Notes under the pieces: generated by a model
The model's database searches: none
Seen by the model: only the letters and a program-made list of their open reading frames with translations
What the model was told of the DNA's origin: nothing
Shown: in pieces, positions 8,806-18,171 of the stretch
Position numbering within the stretch: position 1 is the stretch's first letter
Layout: each line of letters opens with the position of its first letter
From: Arcicella aquatica
Lineage (GTDB): Bacteria; Bacteroidota; Bacteroidia; Cytophagales; Spirosomataceae
NCBI RefSeq assembly: GCF_034928825.1
Contig: NZ_JAYFUL010000025.1
Location: 1 to 64,000 of the forward strand
DNA length: 64,000 nt
Direction: 5' to 3'
Made by a program: the position numbers and the translations under genes

Positions 8806-10818
8806 GTGAATTTTAAAAGATATATCCTGACTTTCCTTGGACTTCTACTTTCGGAGGTCTTATTGGCACAAATTCCTTCAACCTTTGGTACGGGAAATTC
8901 GTCAACAAATAATTTTCCGCAAGGAAAAACAACAGATAAGCCTAAAAGTCCTACTGGTAGGGCAGGCGTGGATGACTCTACAAAAGTTATTTATGGCCCT
9001 ACTTCTACCCAATACTTTTTTGAAGAAGATGTTTTCAATAACCGTAAAAAGCTTATCCCAATAGATACCTCCCTTGGTGAAGGGCACAATTTTAATTTTG
9101 TTCAGCGTAATAGGAACCTGTACCAAGATCTAGGCAATATTGGTACAGCCATTCGTCCTATATTTTTTAAACAACCCGAACAGATAGGTACCATGCTAGG
9201 TTATGATGCTTATTCCCTTTATGCTTTTAAGCCCAATCAGGTACGATATTTCAATACCCGTTCACCGTTTACCAACTTGGTCTATGTAACTGGCGGTAAT
9301 GAACAAGATTTACTACAATTTGAGTTTAGTAGAAACGTAGATTCATTATGGAATTTTAGTATCAACCTACAGCGAATAGTGACGAATAAGCAATTGGTGA
9401 CAAGTTCTACTTCAACCAATAAAAATGCGATTGGTCACTGGGACTTTATGTTGCATACCAATTACCAAACCAAGAACAAAAAGTACCAGTTACTCGCCTA
9501 TGCCAATTTATCAGACCATAATTCTAATGATGAAGGTGGCGTATTGCCCCAAGGCAGAAGCTATGATTTGATATTACAACAAGGTAATAATGCCGCTATT
9601 GTAAACAATGCCTCTACGCGAGATAAGTTTTATAACCTCCATTTATACCATGAATATGTAGGATACAAGGCTTTTCAGGTGTATCAAGTGGTAGATTATC
9701 AGACTAGAAAAGTACAATTCAGAGACCCTGACTATGTGGCCAACTGGACAAGCGGATTTTACCCAATAGCTTATGATACTTTGGGAAAAGGCTATCGCTA
9801 TACTACTGATACTAGCGTTACAAAAAAAATGAAACTGGATTCACTTTATAACGAAAGTCAGTACAGTATTTTTGAGCATAAATCGGGTATCAAAGGATTT
9901 TATAAAGGGTTCAATTATCGTTTACATTTGCGTCAGCGATTCTTTAGTTTTAGCAACCCCTTGTATAATTATAGCATCAACAGAAATGAAAACTTTTTGG
10001 GAGTTTGGTTGAACCAATATTTCAAGGACAGTACCCGAGCTTTTGCAGAAGTAGAGTATTTACTGACGGGTAGTGATTTTAAATTGAACGTTGAGTTTCA
10101 GGGTAAATGGCTGACCCTAGGAGGAAAGGCGATGTCCACCTCACCTACTTTGGTACAACAAATAACCTTTAACGATGGCTTTAGGTGGGACAAAAATACC
10201 AATGCCTTCGTGACCTACCGTGGTATTAGCAATAATATGCAAACCTACCACGCTTATGCTTCGGCAAGCCCTAAGTTTGGGAAACTGACGCTGAGACCAA
10301 GCGTTGATATTAATTTGGTCAACAGTTATATTTATTACGATACCTTAGCTTTTGTAAAACAAGCGACCTCGGATATTGCTATTTTTAAAGCAGGTCTTGG
10401 GTATGATTTTCACAAAGGGAGATTCTCGACAGTAGGGCAATTGTATTTAACAACGACAACTGGACCAGACTTAATCAGGATACCGAAGATTTTTGCGAAT
10501 ACACGTTTAGCCTTTGATTTACTCTACAAAAAGAAACTTTTTATCCATACAGGTGTCGAACTTCATTATAAGTCGAACTATTATGCTGATGCTTATATGC
10601 CTGCTATTCAGCAATTTCATTTGCAAGATAAACAAATGATAAATGGCTATGTGCAAGCAGATATATTTGCAGATATGCGGATTAACAGAGTACGCTTGTT
10701 TCTGAAATTTGCCAACGTAGCTCAAGGACTTTTAGGCAATGGTTATTATGCTGCCCCAGGTTTTTTGGGAATGGGAAGAACCTTTGGGTTTGGTTTACAA
10801 TGGTTGTTGTTTGATTAG
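8806..10818 (+). CDS. Putative outer-membrane porin (Porin_10-like)
   Basis: This 670-residue protein is predicted to form an outer-membrane beta-barrel. It starts at GTG 8806 with a clear signal peptide (hydrophobic core followed by LLAQ, about residue 22). A Ser/Thr/Gly/Pro-rich linker follows, then many alternating aromatic beta strands and a C-terminal strand ending in an aromatic-rich LQWLLFD. The sequence GTAIRPIFFKQPEQIGTMLGY and the general pattern match the Bacteroidota 'putative porin' family, a family-level call from memory. No TonB plug is seen, so diffusion rather than active import is more likely. Its substrate is unknown. It is preceded by lpxK in the same direction. Confidence 0.8.
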   Translation: MNFKRYILTFLGLLLSEVLLAQIPSTFGTGNSSTNNFPQGKTTDKPKSPTGRAGVDDSTKVIYGPTSTQYFFEEDVFNNRKKLIPIDTSLGEGHNFNFVQRNRNLYQDLGNIGTAIRPIFFKQPEQIGTMLGYDAYSLYAFKPNQVRYFNTRSPFTNLVYVTGGNEQDLLQFEFSRNVDSLWNFSINLQRIVTNKQLVTSSTSTNKNAIGHWDFMLHTNYQTKNKKYQLLAYANLSDHNSNDEGGVLPQGRSYDLILQQGNNAAIVNNASTRDKFYNLHLYHEYVGYKAFQVYQVVDYQTRKVQFRDPDYVANWTSGFYPIAYDTLGKGYRYTTDTSVTKKMKLDSLYNESQYSIFEHKSGIKGFYKGFNYRLHLRQRFFSFSNPLYNYSINRNENFLGVWLNQYFKDSTRAFAEVEYLLTGSDFKLNVEFQGKWLTLGGKAMSTSPTLVQQITFNDGFRWDKNTNAFVTYRGISNNMQTYHAYASASPKFGKLTLRPSVDINLVNSYIYYDTLAFVKQATSDIAIFKAGLGYDFHKGRFSTVGQLYLTTTTGPDLIRIPKIFANTRLAFDLLYKKKLFIHTGVELHYKSNYYADAYMPAIQQFHLQDKQMINGYVQADIFADMRINRVRLFLKFANVAQGLLGNGYYAAPGFLGMGRTFGFGLQWLLFD

Positions 10819-10821
10819 AAG

Positions 10822-10905
10822 GAGGACTTTAGGACTAGAAGACGCAAGATATTAGACGGAAGATTCAATACATCATGACTTTAGGATTGAAGGGTTGGTT
10901 TAAGT
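10822..10905. repeat. GGACTTTAGGAC-type intergenic tract
   Basis: Directly after the porin stop come short degenerate units such as GGACTTTAGGACTAGAAGACG and ATGACTTTAGGATTGAAGG. Related units occur at 11701-12020, 22527-22560, 22745-22760 and 24530-24585, always beside gene ends or starts. Confidence 0.6.
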
Positions 10906-10908
10906 GTT

Positions 10909-10965
10909 GTAGTACGAGTTTTCAACTCGTAAGTAAATAATGCACGAGTTGAAAACTCGTGCTAC
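10909..10965. repeat. Nested palindrome
   Basis: Two 22-bp arms (10909-10930 and 10944-10965) are complementary with one mismatch, around a 13-bp spacer. Each arm is itself palindromic (ACGAGTTTTCAACTCGT). It sits in the gap between the porin and miaE. Confidence 0.8.
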
Positions 10966-11084
10966 AGGATTGGTTACCATCGTTTCCAGAACAAGAAGAC
11001 TTTAGGTGTAAGTTTGAAAAAAATACTAACTCAATTAATAGACAAGCCTAAAGCTTACAGCCTATCGCTTAATGCCAAAGCATT

Positions 11085-11702
11085 ATGACAAACGAACAAA
11101 AACAATATGCTACAAAAACAATGTTGGGCTTAAAACTTCCAACTGACCCACGTTGGGTAAATATTGCAGAGAAAAATATTGGAGAGATATTAATAGACCA
11201 CGCCTATTGTGAGCAAAAGGCAGCCTCGTCATGTATTTCATTAATCATTCAGTTTCCTGAAAAAGAAAAACTCAGAGAAGTATTGATGCCTGTGGTTTCG
11301 GAAGAATGGGCACATTTCAGAATGGTGATAAAAGAATTAGATAAACGTGGGTTATCACTGGGCAATCCTCGCAAGGATTTATACGTTCATCAATTATATG
11401 AAGGCATGAAACGCGGAGGTTCGAGGGAAGAACAACTAGGCGAACGCCTTTTTATGAATGCCTTGATTGAAGCCCGTAGTTGCGAACGTTTCAGGTTACT
11501 TTCTTTGGAGATTTCTGATGAAAGTCTCAGAGAATTTTATCATGAGTTAATGATTTCAGAGGCAGGACATTATGTTAATTTTATCGACCTTACGAAGGAG
11601 TATTTATCCGAAAACTACGTAAAACAACGCTGGAATGAATGGCTTGAAATGGAAGCGGAAATTATGAAAAATCTGGAGATGAGAGGAGATAGAGTGCATT
11701 AG
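11085..11702 (+). CDS. miaE: tRNA-(ms2io6A)-hydroxylase MiaE-like protein
   Basis: MiaE is a diiron monooxygenase that hydroxylates the isopentenyl group of ms2i6A37 in tRNAs reading U-starting codons. The 205-residue length is right. Ferritin-like metal-binding motifs are visible: EEWAHF (ExxH, about residues 79-84), EARSCERF in the third helix and EAGHY (ExxH, about 158-162). The opening MLGLKLPTDPRWVN and the segment DHAYCEQKAAS fit the family. It is cytoplasmic and stands alone between repeat-rich gaps. Enzymes of this family need O2, in line with an aerobic host. The substrate in this organism is inferred from homology. Confidence 0.9.
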   Translation: MTNEQKQYATKTMLGLKLPTDPRWVNIAEKNIGEILIDHAYCEQKAASSCISLIIQFPEKEKLREVLMPVVSEEWAHFRMVIKELDKRGLSLGNPRKDLYVHQLYEGMKRGGSREEQLGERLFMNALIEARSCERFRLLSLEISDESLREFYHELMISEAGHYVNFIDLTKEYLSENYVKQRWNEWLEMEAEIMKNLEMRGDRVH

Positions 11703-11732
11703 TTTTTTAGATTTAAGACTTTATGACTGGAG

Positions 11733-12014
11733 GACTTTAGGATTTTAGATTTAAGACACTAGACGAAAGACACAAGAAGCAAGAGAAAAGGTTTTTGATT
11801 CTTGGGCTAAAAAAAATCTCCAAAATCCGCGTATCAAATCAGCGTAAATCAGCGGGTAAAGATTTTTTTGACTTTAGGACTTTAGGATTTTTAGATTTAA
11901 GACAATAGACGAAAGACACAAGAAGCAAGAGAAAAGGTTTTTGATTCTTGGGCTAAAAAAATCTCCAAAATCCGCGTATCAAATCAGCGTAAATCAGCGG
12001 GTAAATATTTTTTG
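11733..12014. repeat. Tandem duplication of a 137-bp intergenic unit
   Basis: Copy A (11733-11869) and copy B (11878-12014) differ at only a few positions, so the duplication is recent. Each joins a TTTAGGAC/TTTAGAC-type tract to a segment with ATCAGCGTAAATCAGCGGG. The second half recurs at 22604-22663, and a variant in opposite orientation at 22687-22742. There is no ORF here. Confidence 0.9.
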
Positions 12015-12105
12015 AAGATAGAAGATACAAGGTTTTAGACTAATGACCCAAGATGCTTAGTGCACTTCTCTAGAAGAGAGTAAATTAGTGAGTTTTAAAA
12101 ATAAT

Positions 12106-12132
12106 CACTCAATCACTAACTCACTCATTCAC
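12106..12132. repeat. Degenerate octamer tract upstream of the AddB-type gene
   Basis: Three and a half units of the form CACTMAMT run in tandem and end 23 bp before the start codon at 12156. A similar tract precedes the gene at 31143. Confidence 0.7.
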
Positions 12133-12155
12133 AATTTGCCATAAAAACAATTAAA

Positions 12156-15137
12156 ATGCAAACCTTTCTTGATCAAGCTGCTGAACATATTTATAAACAA
12201 CATACGCTCAATCAGCTGAGTCGAGTTTGTATCGTCATCCCTTCACGCCGCGGGGTTTTGTACTTCAAAGATGCACTAGCAAAGCTTTCAGACAAGCCTT
12301 TTTTAGCCCCTGATGTATTGGCAATTGATGATTTTGTAAATACAATGACGGGCGTCCGACAGATAGATCAAGTAGCACTACTGTTTGAACTCTACGATGT
12401 TTTTAAAGAAATAGACACGAATGTAGTTTTTGAAAGATTCATGACTTGGGCAAGCACCTTGTTGAATGATTTTGATAAAATAGATCAATATCTGGTAGAT
12501 GCCAAAGCCCTATTTTCATACATGACAGAAGCCAAAGCTTTAGAACGTTGGCAGATGCAGTTAGGAGAATCGCAAAGAGAAAAAAACCTAAAAACCGACC
12601 GTACAGACCGTTATTTTAAGCTATTTGAGAATATCTATTCAGTTTACCTCAATTTACGTGAGCGGCTAAAAGATAAAGGATTGCACTATCGTGGGATGGC
12701 GTATCGAGAATTAGCAGAAAATGTTGATAAATATATTCTGGAAAAAGAGCGTCATACAAAGTATTATTTTGTTGGTTTTAATGCCCTGAGTGATGCCGAA
12801 GAAGCCATCATCAGGACGTTATTAAAAAAGAAAAACTTTGCCGAAACACTGTGGGATTCGGATACATATTATTTATACAACAAAGACCAAAGGGCAGGAA
12901 ATTGGCTCCGTCAATATAAAAATGGCGATGAGAAAAACGGTAAGACACCGCTATTCAATGAAGAATGGAAATGGCAGTCGGAAGAGCTGTTGAAGGGGAC
13001 AAAGAACATTCAAATTATAGGCGTTTCTAATGCTAGCGTACAAGCCAAAGTAGCGGGGGATATTTATAAAAACTGGCAAAATGCAGCCAATACGGATGAC
13101 AAATCGCAAACAGCCATTGTATTAGGCGACGAGAATCTGTTAGTACCCGTGATGAATTCTTTAGATGAATCCGTCAAAGATTTTAACATCACGATGGGGC
13201 TTTCTTTGCGGAATTCCATGCTTTTTACCTTGATAGATGCCCTTTTTGAGCTCCAAAGGAATTTAGTAGAATTTAAAACAGAAGATGACGAAACAGTAAA
13301 AATTCCTAAATTCTCGCATCGCCAAATTGTGAGAGTATTGAATCATCCTTTTTTGAGAAGGTATGAGTTGGTGAAGTTTGGGGTTCAACAAGGTGAGGTT
13401 CAAAACGAAAACCCCATCCGCAAAACCCTCCGTGAAATCACAGAAAGAAATCGTGTTTTTTTAAGCTCAAAAGAATTATTAGAAATTACAGAAAATGAAC
13501 CGCTGTTCACTACAATCTTTAAACATTGGTACAATAAACCCAGAAATGCGGTTAAGTGTTTGTATGAATTAATCGATTTATTAAGGGACGTTTACAAGGA
13601 TAATCAAGATGCTATTGAAACGGAATACCTTTATCAATTTTACCTGATTTTGCAAAGAATGGAAGTAATCTTGCAAGAACGAGGCGAAACCGTGAGTATC
13701 CGTAGTTTCAAAACATTTTTGTATGAACTGATTAAACAAACCAAAATTCCTTTTGAATCTGAAACAGATGAAAGTCTACAAATTATGGGGATGTTGGAAA
13801 CACGTACCCTTGATTTTGAAAAGGTAATCATACTGTCAGTTAATGAAAAAACATTGCCACAAGGTAAACGCCAAAATACGCTCATTCCCTTTGATGCCCT
13901 AAGCGACCCACAGTTCAATTTGCCAACACACAACCATGCTGATGCTGTAATGGCTTATCACTTTTTCAGGCTGTTACAACGTGCCAAAGAAATAGTGTTG
14001 GTGCATGTGTTACCCTCTGATACCTATGGCGCTGGCGAAAAAAGCCGTTTTATCTTACAGATAGAACACGAATTAGCCAAGCTGAATAAAAACCTAAACA
14101 TTACTTATCCAACCGTAAAATTTATAGGATTAGGAGAATCAGAGGAGGTAGAAGAAACGCCATTGCTCATTCAAAAAACCGATGATATTCTGGCATTTAT
14201 CGAAGAAGAAATTACTGATAAAGGTATTTTTCCTTCTCAGCTCAACCAGTTTCTGGATTGTTCTTTAAAATACTATTTTACACGCATTGCAGGTATCAAA
14301 CAAGAGGAGGAAGTTGAGGAAAAAATAGGTGTTGATACGTTTGGTAACTGGGTGCATAAAAACTTTGAGAACATCGATAAAAACTTTGTCGAGAAAGGAA
14401 GTACTATCGAGAAAGAAGGTTTGCAAATAGTTCTTGAAAATATTGATACTTATTTGGATGAAGCCTTTAAGGAAACCAATCAAGGCTTGAAAGCTGATGA
14501 CGGGATGAACTTTATTTTATATCAAATAGGTGAAACCATTGTCAAGAAATTTATTAATTATCAATTAAACAACGAGCTTTTCCCGATTGAACTATTAGAT
14601 GTAGAAAAAACATTAAAAGTAAGTTTCAATGCCATTGTAAACGGCAAAGAATTAGCCGTAAAAATAGCAGGAAGAATAGACCGACTCGATAGGGTGTCGG
14701 GCAATAAAATCAGGGTAATAGATTATAAAACGGGTAAAGTAGAAGCCAAAGATTTGCTAATGAAACCCGAGGATTTTGAAGAAAAGCTACTCGGAGATAC
14801 CGATAAAGATAAATTTCGTCAGCTTTGGCTGTATAAATACATGGTACTGAAACAGATGCTTTCGGTAAAAGGATTAACCATCAGAGGTGTAAAACTACCA
14901 GAGGATGCCAACGAAGTAAGTGCTGGAATATATTCGTTCCGTAATATTGATGAAGGATTGTTGGAACAAAAAATCAATTTTACCTTGGGAGAATCAGCCC
15001 AAGAGTTTGTCGTAGCATCGGAAAAATACCTCAATCGTTTTGTCAATGAATTATTAGACCCCGCAAAACCATTTGAAAAAACCAAAGACCAAACCAAATG
15101 CGAATACTGTGATTATCGACGGATTTGCGGAAGGTAA
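12156..15137 (+). CDS. addB: AddB-type PD-(D/E)XK nuclease / inactive helicase subunit
   Basis: This 993-residue protein resembles the AddB subunit of the AddAB helicase-nuclease, which processes double-strand breaks for recombination. The N-terminal part (opening with VCIVIPSRRGVLYF) resembles the degenerate helicase domain. The C-terminal RecB-like nuclease shows GRIDRLDRV and VIDYKTGKVEA (about residues 835-860). Cys702 (DCSLKYYF) with Cys982, Cys985 and Cys991 matches the split four-Cys iron-sulphur staple of AddB nucleases. It is shorter than Bacillus AddB but near the size in other phyla. No addA lies in the window, so the partner must be elsewhere. Its gene is flanked by repeats and looks monocistronic. 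Confidence 0.82.
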   Translation: MQTFLDQAAEHIYKQHTLNQLSRVCIVIPSRRGVLYFKDALAKLSDKPFLAPDVLAIDDFVNTMTGVRQIDQVALLFELYDVFKEIDTNVVFERFMTWASTLLNDFDKIDQYLVDAKALFSYMTEAKALERWQMQLGESQREKNLKTDRTDRYFKLFENIYSVYLNLRERLKDKGLHYRGMAYRELAENVDKYILEKERHTKYYFVGFNALSDAEEAIIRTLLKKKNFAETLWDSDTYYLYNKDQRAGNWLRQYKNGDEKNGKTPLFNEEWKWQSEELLKGTKNIQIIGVSNASVQAKVAGDIYKNWQNAANTDDKSQTAIVLGDENLLVPVMNSLDESVKDFNITMGLSLRNSMLFTLIDALFELQRNLVEFKTEDDETVKIPKFSHRQIVRVLNHPFLRRYELVKFGVQQGEVQNENPIRKTLREITERNRVFLSSKELLEITENEPLFTTIFKHWYNKPRNAVKCLYELIDLLRDVYKDNQDAIETEYLYQFYLILQRMEVILQERGETVSIRSFKTFLYELIKQTKIPFESETDESLQIMGMLETRTLDFEKVIILSVNEKTLPQGKRQNTLIPFDALSDPQFNLPTHNHADAVMAYHFFRLLQRAKEIVLVHVLPSDTYGAGEKSRFILQIEHELAKLNKNLNITYPTVKFIGLGESEEVEETPLLIQKTDDILAFIEEEITDKGIFPSQLNQFLDCSLKYYFTRIAGIKQEEEVEEKIGVDTFGNWVHKNFENIDKNFVEKGSTIEKEGLQIVLENIDTYLDEAFKETNQGLKADDGMNFILYQIGETIVKKFINYQLNNELFPIELLDVEKTLKVSFNAIVNGKELAVKIAGRIDRLDRVSGNKIRVIDYKTGKVEAKDLLMKPEDFEEKLLGDTDKDKFRQLWLYKYMVLKQMLSVKGLTIRGVKLPEDANEVSAGIYSFRNIDEGLLEQKINFTLGESAQEFVVASEKYLNRFVNELLDPAKPFEKTKDQTKCEYCDYRRICGR

Positions 15138-15151
15138 TGGTTAAACAGTAG

Positions 15152-15310
15152 GGTCGTATTGCATACGACCACCCCAATATCCCCCTGTTAGTTCGTATCT
15201 AAGATACTGCACTATAATTCGCCGTGGTTTTATAAACCGCAATCCCTCATGTGAATAATTGGGAATCCTTATTTGAATAAGGTGGAGGATGCTGTTATCT
15301 AGACCAACAT
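15152..15310. repeat. Cluster of short palindromes
   Basis: Within the 640-bp gap 15138-15780 lie four small palindromes spaced about 16-26 bp apart: GGTCGTAT/ATACGACC at 15152-15170, GTATCTAAGATAC near 15194, GTGGTTT/AAACCGC near 15224 and CCTTATT/AATAAGG near 15268. The rest of the gap is AT-rich with no supported gene. It probably carries the promoter of the next operon. Similar palindromes occur at 59616-59663 and 60638-60659. Confidence 0.6.
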
Positions 15311-15780
15311 ACGAACTTTTTTTACAATGTAATATAGCTGAACCCAAGCCGCAGTGTAATACTTATCCCTTCCAGCTACAATCTCTTGTTTGCAAACCAA
15401 AGAATATTTGTTTGCTTTTCCCTTTTTTGCAGTTTTATTGTTGCGAAGTAATACTTAAGTTATTTATAATTTTTAAGTAGAATCTATTTTTCTGCTGATT
15501 TTCTACCTAAAATTTCAAGAAGAGAATTCTTTTGTGTTTATTTTATCGTATAAATACCTGTTTTAATGCGTAAAAATATCTATTTTTTATTTAAATATAG
15601 GATAAATAGAATTTTTTAGTTTAATATTGCAAAAAAATAGTTAACGCAAAAAAATAAAGAAATACTTAATAAAACACTTAGTAGTTAGCCTAGTAAATAT
15701 TTGATGCCCTTGTCATTTCATCATCAACAAACTATACGTTGTTAAACCTATAATCCACCTTTCTAATTTTTTCTAAACAA

Positions 15781-16176
15781 ATGGAAAATAACAAAAATGT
15801 CGATGAAATTGATCAAATACGTTTGATTATACAAGAATCAGAAAACACTGGCAACCTAGCTTTGATGTCCTCTATCATGGCAGATGATATTACCGTTATT
15901 GTACCCAATACACCCGTTGTTTATGGTAAACCTGCTGGTGAAGCTTTTCTGAAATCATGGTTTGATGCCTTTATTATTGAAATCGAATACATCCCCGAGA
16001 AAATCCAGATTAGCCAAGACTTAGCCTACGAATGGTGTACCTATTATCAAACTACCACAGATAAATCGTCTGGTGAAAAAGCAAGTGAAATCGGTAGGAT
16101 TATGTGGATTTTTAAAAAAGTAAATAACCAATGGTTACAAAGCTTTGCTATCTGGAATACCATTGACCCCTCTTAA
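15781..16176 (+). CDS. SnoaL/DUF4440-like (NTF2-fold) protein
   Basis: This 131-residue soluble protein has the cone-shaped NTF2/SnoaL fold pattern: an N-terminal helix with IIQESENTGNLALMSSIMADDITV, a GKPAGEAFLKSWFD helix, and paired C-terminal strands ending in LQSFAIWNT. The family includes ketosteroid isomerase, polyketide cyclases and non-enzymatic binding proteins. No catalytic residue can be assigned from sequence alone. It is the first gene of an operon: the VioB-like gene begins 45 bp downstream and the ferritin-like gene follows. In that setting it could handle a small-molecule product, which is inference. Confidence 0.8.
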   Translation: MENNKNVDEIDQIRLIIQESENTGNLALMSSIMADDITVIVPNTPVVYGKPAGEAFLKSWFDAFIIEIEYIPEKIQISQDLAYEWCTYYQTTTDKSSGEKASEIGRIMWIFKKVNNQWLQSFAIWNTIDPS

Positions 16177-16221
16177 ATTCCCCTAATATTCTAAGCATTC
16201 TATTTAAAACCTAATATAACG

Positions 16222-18147
16222 ATGTCATATTTAAATTCCCCAAGATTGGTATTTTCTGGAGATTTCCTCTCAGATGTTTCAACCGTAAACAATGATACCG
16301 CACATTACAATAATGCGACTTTTCAACCAAACTTTCAGGAGTATGGACAAGGATCCAGCAATGGCTGGTGGAATCCTGAAGGGGGAGCCGTTTTCAATTT
16401 TCAAAACTGTAAAATTCATCAATTAACCATGCCTAGTGGCTTTGTAATCAATAATGCTGCTGATGATATGTTAGTCGGTCAGATTATTGCAGGCTCAGAT
16501 GGGCGACCTACTGGAAAGATGGTCGATTTAGACCCTGACCAACAGATGGTTTCAGCTTTATGGTGTGTGCAGTTACGAATTTGTACCCCACAAAATGAAG
16601 TATTGCTACAAGGAGACATTAGTACAACCAGTTTCAGAGACATCCAGATGAGACAAGTACAAGGAGCCGCTATCAATGGGCAGGCCCTTGGTGCTTCGTG
16701 GACATCGGTGCTTACCAATTTAGTTTGGGGAGAAAAAGCATCATCATCGCCTTTTTTAACATTACTTAAAGAGACCACACAGGGTAATAAACTGAGTATT
16801 AACCTAAACGCTTTTGGTTATTATTACGCCCATGCTGCTGATGGTAGGTTCTCGTTAGGACGAATACTAGGGACTATCGCCCCTTGGTATGAAGGTGAAC
16901 CAGAAACATTTACCCCTTGTAGAAGACTATACGGATTATATAAATTAAAGCCAACGTCACCATGGACATGCTTTGGCAATAGTAATTTTAACTTTGACAA
17001 AACAGCCAAAAAACTAACCTTAGATTTAGGCGGTAGTTTCCCTATCACTGATGCCCTCGGTACTATTTCCGAGTCAAGCACGCTGATTTTAGGTGTAAGT
17101 AAAAAGCCATTATCTAACGAAACATTGGCTATTTTGCAATATTTAAACACGGATGATTTTATAGAAATAGGGCAAGTAGAATACCAACGAGGTACCGAAT
17201 GGTTAAACACCACTGGTGGCATCGTAGAGTTTAATAATCTACCTGATAATATTGTTCAGCCATTAAGTAATCAACAATTAGTGTTGCTAATACCATCCAC
17301 AACTGGCAAATATGCATTAATAGCACGCGAGGCGGTAGATGGAGTCTTGGTAAGGGCTGATAATTTTGTACTTAGAATAGATACTGGACAAAAACCATTG
17401 GTTAATTTTTATTCGTATCAGTGGGGTAACCCGCTACCGAATGCCAATATTTATATCGTTATGGAGCCTCCTACGCCAGATACCCCTGTTAGCATAAATA
17501 ACCCCATCTGTGAATTGTACGGTAACAATACGCCTCCCGAAGGATTAACGTTTAATCAATACTTAACGACCAATGACAACGGTTTTGGGCAATTAGAGAT
17601 TACTGGCAACGCCATTGGCTATCCAAGAGTATATATTGATGGACAAATATACATGATTGATTATCAGACTGATGTGGTTGACCCTGCCTTCGGTGTAGAA
17701 AGCATTAGTGTACACCTCCGTAGTTTTTATGAAGTGCCAGAAAACCCAACTTGGGATGATATTTCAGACACCATGATTCAGTATGCCAATCTTTACCCAA
17801 TCATGAGTAAATATATTGTCAATTTGGCTAATCCAGAAGACGTTATTGCTCGAAAAGAAATATTACTATTCGCCTTCACCCGTGGGATGAATGATACCAT
17901 GCACATGCCCGTTACGCGTGACCTATCGGATGCTAAAAGAAATGCGATTATCAAATGGTTGAACAATCCTATTATTTCGGAAACAAGCACGCTTGTAAAA
18001 AGTGAAAAGACAAGAGGTATCGAAAGACCAATATCAGCAGATATCCCAGCTTCGGAGCAACATTTGAATTACTTAGCCTCTGTAAAGGCCAAGAATGGTG
18101 CAATGATGTCTTTCCCACAAGTTGACAACCTTTTTGAAAACATTTAA
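16222..18147 (+). CDS. VioB N-terminal-domain homologue
   Basis: This 641-residue cytoplasmic protein resembles the N-terminal two thirds of VioB, the enzyme that couples two indole-3-pyruvate imines in violacein synthesis. The opening MSYLNSPRLVFSGDF parallels the VioB start. Near the C terminus, NLYPIMSKYIVNLANPED and the later MHMPVTRDLSDAKRNAIIKWL match the VioB segments around YPFMSDKVFSLAD and YYMPSTRELSAPKARLFLKYL (comparison from memory). VioB continues into a ferritin-like domain; here that domain is a separate gene 24 bp downstream. The length alone is beyond a standalone small domain. The window has no VioA, VioC, VioD or VioE homologue, so the product is not violacein as far as can be seen. 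Confidence 0.72.
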   Translation: MSYLNSPRLVFSGDFLSDVSTVNNDTAHYNNATFQPNFQEYGQGSSNGWWNPEGGAVFNFQNCKIHQLTMPSGFVINNAADDMLVGQIIAGSDGRPTGKMVDLDPDQQMVSALWCVQLRICTPQNEVLLQGDISTTSFRDIQMRQVQGAAINGQALGASWTSVLTNLVWGEKASSSPFLTLLKETTQGNKLSINLNAFGYYYAHAADGRFSLGRILGTIAPWYEGEPETFTPCRRLYGLYKLKPTSPWTCFGNSNFNFDKTAKKLTLDLGGSFPITDALGTISESSTLILGVSKKPLSNETLAILQYLNTDDFIEIGQVEYQRGTEWLNTTGGIVEFNNLPDNIVQPLSNQQLVLLIPSTTGKYALIAREAVDGVLVRADNFVLRIDTGQKPLVNFYSYQWGNPLPNANIYIVMEPPTPDTPVSINNPICELYGNNTPPEGLTFNQYLTTNDNGFGQLEITGNAIGYPRVYIDGQIYMIDYQTDVVDPAFGVESISVHLRSFYEVPENPTWDDISDTMIQYANLYPIMSKYIVNLANPEDVIARKEILLFAFTRGMNDTMHMPVTRDLSDAKRNAIIKWLNNPIISETSTLVKSEKTRGIERPISADIPASEQHLNYLASVKAKNGAMMSFPQVDNLFENI

Positions 18148-18171
18148 ACAACCTCTAAATCGCTACTCATC

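Noticed and set aside
15152..15310. CRISPR array
   Set aside because: The repeated units are palindromes of different sequence, without constant repeats and equal spacers; no cas genes are present.
15289..15480. 63-residue open frame before the VioB-like operon
   Set aside because: It lies in the palindrome-rich gap with no domain or start signal.
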